Positions 55,800-64,000 of a DNA stretch of 64,000 nt are shown piece after piece. The notes beneath the pieces were generated by a model. It was not told the DNA's origin. It saw only the letters and a list, made by a program, of their open reading frames with translations, and ran no database searches. Source of the DNA: Arctopsyche grandis (Eukaryota > Arthropoda > Insecta > Trichoptera > Hydropsychidae); assembly GCF_051622035.1 (NCBI RefSeq), contig NC_135360.1, positions 6,634,001 to 6,698,000 on the forward strand, given 5' to 3'. The position numbers and the translations under genes were made by a program. Within the stretch, counting starts at the first letter, position 1. Each line of letters starts with the position of its first letter.

Positions 55800-56336
55800 T
55801 CCACAAGGGGTCCAACTTACGGCACAAACTCTGAGTTGATGAAGACTCGAAAAATGATAAAATGACCGAGTGTGTACAAGCTCTAAGATTAGGAGTCCCG
55901 TATTACCTTCCAGCCTGTCTACCGGTCTACCCAAGTTATCATGATAGCTTTTTAAAGATTGCAATATAATAAAAAGCTCTTAAAAATGGTAGTTTTTCTC
56001 CATTATACTCCAGTTAATTGACTTTCAGTTGCTTTAAAAGTTTGTAAGTTAAAGTATTTTGCCCGTTGACATTTTAACGAATGGTTCTTGACAGGATTTC
56101 ACACATGATTTGAAATTTAGGTTAAAACTTTTGTATTTTGTGTTGCCAAAGGAAGTGGCACTATTTTTAAAAGTACCAGTGTTCTCCTGTACAGTATAAA
56201 AATAGAAACTGTATTAATATGTATCTCAATTTAGTCGAATAGTGAACTTATTAATTAATCGATATTTATGTATGCATGTAATTGCTATAAAATCGAGTGA
56301 AGTGATTCTAAATTTAAAATCGAGTACACTAATATA
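55800..56336. other. No gene seen
   Basis: AT-rich; the long minus-strand frame 55596-55964 mostly reads through the MITE and is not a gene. Confidence 0.4.
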
Positions 56337-56457
56337 CAGGTTTTTCATTCCAAATTGAACCTTTTTCATTTCAAATTAAACCTTTTTCATTTCAAATTAA
56401 AAATTGAAAAGGGGTCAATTTGAAATGAAAAAGGATCAATTTGAAATGAAAAACCTG
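56337..56457. mobile_element. Small mariner-like foldback MITE flanked by TA
   Basis: TA|CAGGTTTTTCATT ... AATGAAAAACCTG|TA. The arms repeat (A/C)AATTTGAAATGAAAAAGG-like words in inverse order. A TA duplication with CAGG ends fits Tc1/mariner. Confidence 0.75.
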
Positions 56458-57610
56458 TAGTATAAAAGTATAAAACTCAAAAGAAATGTTCAAGTACATA
56501 TATTGAAGTATTGTAAGTTGAGTAAAAAATTGTCTCCAACTTTCAGAATACATAAGTAATTTTCTTTATTTAAAAACTAAACATTTAATGTAGTAATTTT
56601 TGACATTTTAGTTTAATGAGAAAATACATTAAACCAAATATTTATTAAAAAATAAAAAATATTTTTCCTCAATGAAAGTTTTCCTCAATAGAAGAAACAA
56701 ATCAAACTTAGCATTTAGATATAATATAAAGTGGTCTAACTTGGAATTCAAATGAAATCGTGGGGTATTAAGCGTACTACCCCATATCCAAAACTACCCT
56801 TAGAACAGAACTTGTCAAAGCACACACACCCACACACACACACATATGTACACTCACTTTGTCACATGTGCACTTTGGTTGAATAAAAATAGTCAAGAAC
56901 CTGAGATGGGTGAGAGAGACAGGGGAGGATTGTTGCTGTGTAGATTTGTGAAAGTCTGTGATGTGGTGATCAGTCGTCGGCAGCCTAACCTCTTGGCGTC
57001 ACAACTCAGACAGGTTTGTCTGTCGCCTCTCTTGGACCGTTCAAGTCCCTGTCAGAGGTAGAAGGGGCAGGGGCGGGTTGTTGACTACCAATCGCAACAC
57101 GTATGTGGTTCTATGACGTGTATCGATGTTGTTATTGTTGTTAATAAATCTGCGAAAATTCGCAGAGCTTTGACCCACCACCCAGAACTCCACGCGCGCG
57201 TAACTAATTCCCATAAAAAGTTGGAATGTAGTATGCATAGGTACATATATAGTCCGGTTTGTATTCTTTTTTGATTGAAAACAAGTTTTCGGTACGTTTT
57301 TTCGGTGTGTTATTATGTTTGTGTTGATCGATCGCACTAGAAATTACTGGGAATAACTCTTAGTAGTTTCAATAATAAACTGCTTATTCCCAGTTTGGAT
57401 TTCCACGAAGATCTTTCAAGCTTTCACTTTTTCTCCACGGTTGTTCAGTGGCGCAACTGTCCATTTTCATATTCTTATATTATTATATACATAATATGTA
57501 GTTTCTCTATTTTATTTTATATTGTATTATTTTATTTATTAAAGCTTGGCAAGGAACATGAAAAAGCGTACCCGTAGAAAATGTGGTTTTTCACCTATTT
57601 AAACATTTGT
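56458..57610. other. Unassigned stretch with a G+C-rich segment
   Basis: 56810-57220 is G+C-rich after a CA-rich run (56821-56843). TCAGTCGTCGG (56970) resembles an initiator, and CTCAGACAG|GTTTGT (about 57014) a donor, so an untranslated first exon is possible. No coding exon was found. Confidence 0.3.
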
Positions 57611-57785
57611 ACATAAAAAACTCCTATTATGCTGTAGATTAACATTAGAATAATATAATACTATGATTGCTAACCAAATTAAATTAAATTATAAAATAGA
57701 AAATGATCAGTAGATATATTGTGAACATAATTTCGTAATAATAAAAAGCATTTAAAAATCAAATCAAAAAACATAAAAAAACAAA
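57611..57785 (+). mobile_element. Jockey LINE 3' UTR copy
   Basis: CTCCTATTATGCTGTAGATT to the GCATTTAAAAATCAAATCAA tail, with ACATAAAAAA on both sides (57611-57620 and just after the tail). Confidence 0.8.
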
Positions 57786-58280
57786 AATAAAATATGAAAA
57801 CAAAAACAAAATAAAATATTCAAATACGCATACAATCCTGATTTCAACAATTCCTCAACCAGATCGGTATATTTTAGATTAAACATGATAAAGTTAAAGA
57901 AACCATCGTGGTACGTGCTACAGGAGCAGAGAAAAACTGCGGCATCCAATGTACCCGAGTTGTCTAGGAACATTGAAGCTCAATTCTACAAGAATTTGAG
58001 GATTGCTCACGGAACCAACCAGCAATTTGTATAAATGTTTTCCCAGACATATTCTACGACATGACTTAAGATAAGTAGTTATAAATTTATATTATAGTGA
58101 AGGTAGGCATTAGGATAGAACTAAGGATAGGAGACGTAAGTTGTCATATGCAATGTAAGTATATATTAGAAACCTCCTTGTATTCTCAATTTTCAAGCAC
58201 TTTCTAGGGCTCCATTGGCTGTCTATAACTCAAAATATCCTAATCTTATATTCGAATTAAATATTTTAATAAACACTTAA

Positions 58281-58500
58281 AGATCTGTTCATATCTATCC
58301 AGCATGAAGCGGCAGCAGCAGGTATCCTGCAAGTACGGACAGTATTCTTTGGTACATTCTATATGGACACGTATGAATGCGTGAATGCGCATGCGCGAAT
58401 GGGGTATGAATGCGTCCATATAGAATGTACCGAAGAATACTATCCGTACTTGCAGGATACCTGCTGCTGCCGGTTCGTGCTGGATAGGTATGAACAGACC
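58281..58500. mobile_element. Foldback MITE, TTAA-type, copy 2
   Basis: TTAA at 58277-58280 and 58501-58504. Arms start AGATCTGTTCATATCTATCC and end GGATAGGTATGAACAGACC; the centre is GCGCATGCGCG. About 85 percent like 16744-16962, but the sub-terminal part (GAAGCGGCAGCAGCAGGTAT) differs in both arms alike. Confidence 0.88.
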
Positions 58501-58504
58501 TTAA

Positions 58505-59398
58505 AAAGGCAAATACATATAATACTTTTAAAGTATTTGTAAAGAGTATCTACAGAAAAGAGTTGGGAAAACGAGTCTTGAGATATTGCAAGTTGGTTGG
58601 AAGGAGGTACATAGACTCCATAAGCTAATAGTTATCGTCTAGTATTATTTTTCAATTTTTATCTCGAGAATATGTTTATTTTACTATACAATAACAGCTC
58701 GTTGATTACAATATAAATATAGATAGTAAATTGCTTTAAAAATATAAGTCGAATTATGTCAGAATTCTGAGAATTGACTAGTGATTTCCTTTTTATGGGG
58801 GATTTCTTTGTAACCGCAAAACGTCAAGAAAATCAGATACATATAAACTCGTAAGTAATTATTTCCTTAGGGAAAATAAATTGTACTAATTTGTATGACG
58901 CCACGTACATTCAGTCATTAATTTGATAGGAATTGATTGAAATGAAAATATAGGAATTGTGCTAATTTGACAAAAAAGGTATGAAATTTCGGAGTAACAT
59001 GACATGTGCATGTCGAAAAAGTATGATGCGGGTTCAAAAAAATCATATTAGATAAAAAACTAACGGTTTGTCAATGAACTCCTTCAAAAATAACCGATTT
59101 GAATAAGTTTTAGTTTACGCTCAAAACATGTACATAAATAACCAAAGTGTTATGTTATAATATTCAACCCACTTAATTCGTTGTTAATAAAATTATTAAC
59201 TCATTAATAAAATTTCTTAAAAGGCAAATAATGAAATTCATTCACTTTAATTAAATATCTGTAAGTTATTGAAAATGTCTTTAAACTTTCTCGCTACGCC
59301 AATTTAATAATACTATTCATTGTAAGACAATTATTAGTTTGTTCGAATTTTTTAAAACCATTTTGTATGTTTAAAGAGTCTTCAATTCTTTTCATAAG
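58505..59398. other. No gene seen
   Basis: AT-rich sequence without recognised repeats or exon-like blocks. Confidence 0.4.
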
Positions 59399-59756
59399 CT
59401 AAATTTTTGTGAAGAGTCTCGATGAATACAATAAAATGGCTATACCCTTCAGGTATAAACACAGATTACCTAAATACAATCTGCTTTAGATCATCGACTT
59501 TAATTAATATTATGTATTAGATGTATTATGAGCATTTATAAGAATTGTTAATAGGTTTTTGAGCTCTTTTTCCTATTATACTGTACATTAACATTAGAAT
59601 AATATATAATACTATGATTACTAACAAAATTAAATTAAAATTGTAAAATAGAAAACGATCAGTAGATCAGGCTATTGAAATAGATACAAGATATATTGTG
59701 AACATAATTTAGTAATAATAAAAAGCATTTAAAAATCAAAAAATTAACTAAATTTT
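59399..59756 (+). mobile_element. Jockey LINE 5'-truncated copy with 9-bp duplication
   Basis: The insert begins GTGAAGAGTCTCGATGAATA, the last codons of the open frame, and continues through the 3' UTR to the AATCAAAAA tail. CTAAATTTT flanks it at 59399-59407 and 59748-59756. Confidence 0.87.
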
Positions 59757-59889
59757 AAACTCTATGTCCTTCGTTAATGCTATTATTACATGCTATCATT
59801 ACTATTTTTAATTGAAATATAATTAAAGATAATAAAAACAAAAGAAATTTAATTATTATTTTGCCGCATTAATGTTCAAGTAAAAAAAA

Positions 59890-60420
59890 AAACAAAATGG
59901 TCACCTGTTGTTCAAAAGTAAAACTTCACATGATGAAGTTTTTTTCCATTCTTCGATAGATGTCTCTCTAGGGTTCAACATGTGCTTTATCGCGCAGCTA
60001 TTGATTGTGCGAATATGTACATTTTTTTCTGCCGGAAAATTTTCAGATCGAGTGCAAGCAATGCGTTTCGGTTCAAACAGCGGCGAATGTGTTCTTTTCA
60101 AACTTTTCCGACGTGACACTTCCGCAGCCGCACGTCGTCCAACTCTCGCGTATATTATTAGCTTTCACCACACACGTCTAGGTGATGCGATAGTTGAGAT
60201 TGCAGCGTATAATTGGCTTCCGTTGAGAATTGCCGAACGGTTTAACACCGTTCATAGTTATTCTGATGCGGATGCAGGAAAATTCCCGGGAGATGTGGTC
60301 GCGTCATGCGCGAATCCCGTACTGAAAAACCCGGGACACCACTGTACATGTACAGAATATGTACACACGTACATTATAGCGCGAATTCTATTATAATTTG
60401 GCATCACATTACGCATTTTG
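59890..60420. other. G+C-richer stretch with long but unrecognised open frame
   Basis: The longest frame in the window (162 codons, plus, 59908-60396) lies here, but its translation shows no known motif and no splice logic. Minus frames are also open, which reflects high G+C rather than coding. CCCGGGA words at 60286 and 60331 suggest a decayed element. Confidence 0.3.
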
Positions 60421-60642
60421 CGTGAACTGTAGTGTTGGCCACCTACATACATACATAATCATCAGTACTTTCACACGTAAGATTTTCTACACAACTTTTC
60501 ATTTTTATTATATAATTTTTGAAAATTTGATTAATCTTCAAGTTTTTTTTATTCTGAAAGTAACATTATGCAGTACAAATGTTTTGACATTTCGTTGATG
60601 GATTGTAAATTTTCCCTAATGATTCACTTTTTTCAATCTTAC

Positions 60643-60719
60643 CTGGAATTTATTTTCACCTGTGCATACATCTTATTATCAACAACAGCTGGTTGGAGAC
60701 ATAACCAATATTCATCCAT
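60643..60719 (-). CDS. Possible first coding exon of an unidentified gene
   Basis: Minus strand ATG at 60719-60717, then 25 codons reading MDEYWLCLQPAVVDNKMYAQ and VKINS, ending in TCCAG|GTAAGATTG, a strong donor. In-frame stops lie upstream of the ATG. No downstream exon could be linked. Not recognised. Confidence 0.4.
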
Positions 60720-61082
60720 TCTCTTCAATTCTTAACTTAGACTCGTTAATTTAATGCACTCTACACTTTTGGCGTGAGTACTTTATCAGCTAAACTCAAT
60801 GTAGACACATTGAGTTTCTTTCTGCCTTATTTTAGAATATCCTTTTCAACCTAATCTTCTAGTTGGCTTGGCTGTTGGCTTTCAAACATGTTTAACTGTT
60901 AAAATTCACTTTCAAATTTTTTTTTTTAGAAGGAAAACGAAATAAAAATACCATGTATTGCTTAATTACGAGGTTATATTAATCAAAAGTGTCACAATTG
61001 TATATATGTAAACTTGGATGTGCTTGATAAGAGTTTAAGCTAATATTTTCTATGGTTAAAACCATTTCTACTTATAGTCCAA

Positions 61083-61715
61083 AGCATAGACTAGTGTTTA
61101 GCATATAGTGCTTTCGATCAAAGTGATCACGGGTTCGATTCCCACTGATTGCTGCTGGCCAGACCTTGGTTTGTGACTCCAGGTCGATCGTTTCCTATCA
61201 GAGTTTGCCAAATCATCTGATTTTCATTGAAACTATTCCTGCAAATTGGCATCCCTATCCTATCTCTCTGGTAAAATTCGAGTCATTCAGCATCTTATGT
61301 CATTCGCTTAGACTCCAAAAAGATAAATCTAATAAATTGATCAGAGATACATTCTTTTCTAACAGAGTGGTTTCAGTTTGGAATAGTCTTCCCAACGATT
61401 TAGTAACCTCTATTAATATTAATATTTTTAAGAATAAACTTGATACTTTTTTTAAAACCAAAGGATTTTTGTGATTCTTCTTTCCCATAATCATATTTCT
61501 GTATTTTTATCTTTTTTTGTTTATTTATTTTATATATTTTTTTTCTTCTCTTATTTTATTTTATTTTAATATTGTTTTTTTTTTAATGTATTTTAATTTT
61601 TCTCATTTTTTTATTGCATATATGTATAATTTGTAAAATTATGTTTATTCAAACCCCTTGGGCCTATCGGCTTTGCCGCCTCCCCCAAGTATATTAAATA
61701 AATAAATAAATAAAT
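61083..61715 (+). mobile_element. SINE head fused to a CR1-like LINE 3' end
   Basis: 61083-61260 is the SINE family head and core (AGTGTTTAGCATATAGTGCT, B box GGGTTCGATTCCC, GCCAGACCTTGGTTTGTGAC, GATCGTTTCCTATCAGAG). From about 61285 it continues as a LINE C-terminus (DTFFSNRVVSVWNSLPNDLV, NIFKNKLDTFFK, stop near 61474) and a T-rich 3' UTR. A hairpin follows (CTTGGG, CGGC-TTT-GCCG, CCCAAG) and then an AAAT repeat tail (61694-61713). The two parts may be one chimeric insertion or two adjacent ones. Confidence 0.78.
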
Positions 61716-61839
61716 CTTGATTTTTCACTGCAAATTTTCTCATAGTCGTCTCTTTGCATGTTAATTGTATTTGTCTTGTATAATGCTTACAAAGCTTCTG
61801 TACAATATTTGACCGTTGATGTCGTGTTTAATATAAAAA

Positions 61840-62061
61840 TCTAATATATACTTTCGAAAGAGACTTTGTATGTATGTATGTATGTAAGTTTTGGTTCGTA
61901 GAATCCGTGACTTTAAATTTAATAAAAAAACAAATGAATATTTAAATAAATTTAAAAAAAATAACTATTCAAATAAATTTAATAAAATGTTTACTATGAG
62001 ATTAGTCATGTTTAAGCGGTTTATATTACAAATACCGAGCGAAGCCGGGTAAAACCACTAG
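61840..62061 (+). mobile_element. Non-autonomous Helitron, copy 5
   Basis: A|TCTAATATATACTTTCGAAAG ... TACCGAGCGAAGCCGGGTAA..CTAG. The base after CTAG is C rather than T. Confidence 0.8.
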
Positions 62062-62071
62062 CATATAATAA

Positions 62072-62431
62072 TTACATATAATTGATATTTCTCGATCTGT
62101 ATAGTATACTAGTCGCATTGGAGCGATCTGTAAGACGAGTGTGCATGATTGATTGAATAAAAAATATCCCATTGTAGCCATATTGCCATTTTAATTTATT
62201 CGCTTCCTCGTGACAGTTATTTTCTTCATATTTAGATTCATTACTCTCATTATACAAAAATTTTACGTTCCATACCTCTTGAGTGTACTGAACATTGGTC
62301 TGCAATATTACACATAGCCAAGGTATTTTGGCCAAAAAGAGGCAAATTCGTATTACTATTTGGTCGTAATATGTCGACCATATATGCGAATTTTGAAACC
62401 AACTTGTGCAATCAGTGTCACTAAATTCCAT
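62072..62431 (-). CDS. Unrecognised 119-codon open frame
   Basis: Minus ATG at 62431; the peptide begins MEFSDTDCTSWFQNSHIW and includes a hydrophobic stretch near residues 25-42 (IVIRICLFLAKIPWLCVI). AT-rich surroundings make a 119-codon frame unusual but not conclusive. No domain, no splice evidence; it ends 10 bp beside a Helitron. It may be an exon or a chance frame. Confidence 0.25.
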   Translation of the reverse strand: MEFSDTDCTSWFQNSHIWSTYYDQIVIRICLFLAKIPWLCVILQTNVQYTQEVWNVKFLYNESNESKYEENNCHEEANKLKWQYGYNGIFFIQSIMHTRLTDRSNATSILYRSRNINYM

Positions 62432-63890
62432 TATAATTATTCTACTGTCTCCATTTATAATAATAATGGATTAATCATTATTTACGAAATATATGTACTT
62501 TGAAATTTTATTTATTGACTCCATAGATAGTCCTCTTCATAACATACTTACATTTAAATACCCTAAATTGAATCTGCTTATTCAAATATAAATGAATGGT
62601 AATAAATAGACGATGATATTATATGAAAAGTTTATTTAATATAATGGTTTATACATGAAAATATATTATATTTGAAAAAATATATAGAATGTTGTAATCT
62701 TGATTTGGATCATCAGTGTAGTCAGTATGAAAATGATATTATAAAAAAAATATTAGTAGACTTTTAATTTTTATTCTATAACATATGTATGTATATTTAA
62801 ACGAAAAATTAAACTAGCGTTGGAATTGCATTTAATTGTTAAACAAAATAAAATATGTGTTAAAATGTAAATTGTATACTTATGTTATTTGCATGACGAT
62901 TAAGCCAATTTAGACAATGTGGTTTTCCAAACTTTCCTGAAAAGCAAAACAGTTGTGAAATGAAAACAAAATTAAACAGACACGACGAATAAAAATCAAG
63001 TATATTTAAAATATATATTATCATAATCTAAAACAATTCAACACAATTTTTGGTTATAAAATGATTAGAGATTTTGTTTTTATTCGTTACAAAGAGTTAT
63101 CTATATTGATTTAGTAAAATGATTATTCATTAAAATATTAATAATTGATATTAAAAAAAAAAAGTTAAAATATTAATAAATTTACAACTAACGATTACAA
63201 ATGGCAGTTATAAAATAATTAAGTCTCTCTCTATTTCATAGAAAATAAAATAAAGATAGATCATAAAAATGCATTTGATTGTATTATAAATATTTTCATT
63301 ATTATTTTTTTCATTTCTTCAATCACAGAGACTCTTAAACATTATAAAGAACAATAAAATAAATAAAAAAAACTCGGTGCTTTGCACACCTCTTTAACCG
63401 ATACCTCCAATTTGGTGAGTAGGTGGTAACAAGATTACTTAATAAATTAGTCGAAATTAGTTTTTAAGGCCCATTCGATTAATATGTGTAAATATTATAT
63501 AATACAGTCATAATAAATGTGTATAAACGTTTTTAAATTTGCAAGAAGCTAAAAATTTTTTGTATACATATAATATAAGTAATATAAATGTTCTCTTATA
63601 CACTACCTACTTTTCATAATCATATATTATCTATGCAGAAACAATTTCATCAATTTAATAATAATACAAAAAATATGCATATAATATATGTAATAAAAGT
63701 TTAAAAATAAAATAAAATATATGAACTTTCAAAATTTGTTTAAAACAGTATCATCAAAAAAATATAAGTAGTTTATAGAAATAAAAATATATATGTTCAT
63801 ATAGTAAATGTAAGATGGCACACGCTTTCTAAACTATGCTACGTCTTAAGGCAACTCGCTAAAAAGGCACAAGGTATATTTTATGTGGCA
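62432..63890. other. AT-rich stretch, likely 3' untranslated or intergenic
   Basis: Very A/T-rich, no open frames of interest. Several minus-strand AATAAA words (for example around 62860 and 63240) could end the transcript whose last exon is proposed at 63891-63959. Confidence 0.4.
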
Positions 63891-63959
63891 CTACGAAACG
63901 TATCGGCTCTGCTGTTTCATCCATTGCTTCAAAGAATCGCCGAGAGTCAAGAATTTTTC
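63891..63959 (-). CDS. Probable last coding exon of a gene extending beyond the window
   Basis: Minus strand: CTTGTTTTTATGAG acceptor, then 22 codons EKFLTLGDSLKQWMKQQSRY-VS and stop TAG at 63893-63891. Codon use is unlike the surrounding AT-rich noise. The in-frame stop just upstream supports an exon boundary. The family is not recognised. Confidence 0.45.
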   Translation of the reverse strand, partial: EKFLTLGDSLKQWMKQQSRYVS

Positions 63960-64000
63960 CTCATAAAAACAAGTTCAATGTGTATTTTCTTTATAAAATA

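Noticed and set aside
55596-55964. 122-codon minus frame
   Set aside because: Mostly the antisense of a hAT-type MITE.
59908-60396. 162-codon open frame, longest in the window
   Set aside because: No recognisable motif, opposite strand equally open, raised G+C explains the length.
1-64000. LTR retrotransposon, retrovirus-like or Polinton remnants
   Set aside because: No long terminal direct repeats, protease/integrase, envelope or capsid-like motifs were seen; all reverse-transcriptase pieces are of LINE type.

Overview
The window is AT-rich nuclear DNA from an arthropod, almost certainly an insect: spliced genes with short GT-AG exons, arthropod-type TATA/initiator promoters (TCAGT), chitin-binding (CBM14/peritrophin A) proteins, a Cdk4/6-type kinase, and a dense load of insect-style repeats. 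The order cannot be fixed from sequence alone. No LTR retrotransposon, retrovirus-like, Polinton or CRISPR structure was seen.

Genes, left to right. (1) A first coding exon with a signal peptide (minus, 2302-2371). (2) Two related secreted chitin-binding genes on the minus strand: a small one (19989-20757, 201 aa) and a large one (21692-26822, about 1259 aa). The large one contains ten almost identical 267-bp exons, each in a 357-bp exon+intron unit. (3) A tRNA-Pro(CGG) at 32689-32760. (4) Cdk4/6 on the plus strand (CDS 36322-41491, seven coding exons, 335 aa). (5) Cysteine dioxygenase on the minus strand (CDS 42208-50013, five coding exons, 251 aa), convergent with Cdk4 and with a readable TATA/Inr promoter near 50734-50768. 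(6) Weaker gene traces at the right end: a start exon at 60643-60719, an unrecognised 119-codon ORF at 62072-62431, and a probable last exon at 63891-63959, all minus.

Most of the rest is repeats. Identified families: a Jockey-clade LINE (four 5'-truncated copies and a 36-bp tail-only insertion, several with target-site duplications), other LINE pieces (an older Jockey-like piece, RTE-like and CR1-like), a tRNA-derived SINE family, five non-autonomous Helitrons with A|TC...CTAG ends, hAT MITEs with 8-bp duplications, piggyBac-type MITEs with TTAA, a Mutator-like foldback with a 9-bp duplication and a nested SINE, and several large foldback elements. Both Cdk4 and the dioxygenase carry many of these in their introns.

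The two chitin-binding genes probably act in cuticle or gut-lining chitin matrix. Cdk4 is a growth and cell-cycle kinase, and the dioxygenase is cysteine catabolism. Their adjacency shows no functional link. The most unusual structures are the exon array with a three-unit higher-order pattern and the tandem hAT MITE chains that share one 8-bp target sequence between units.
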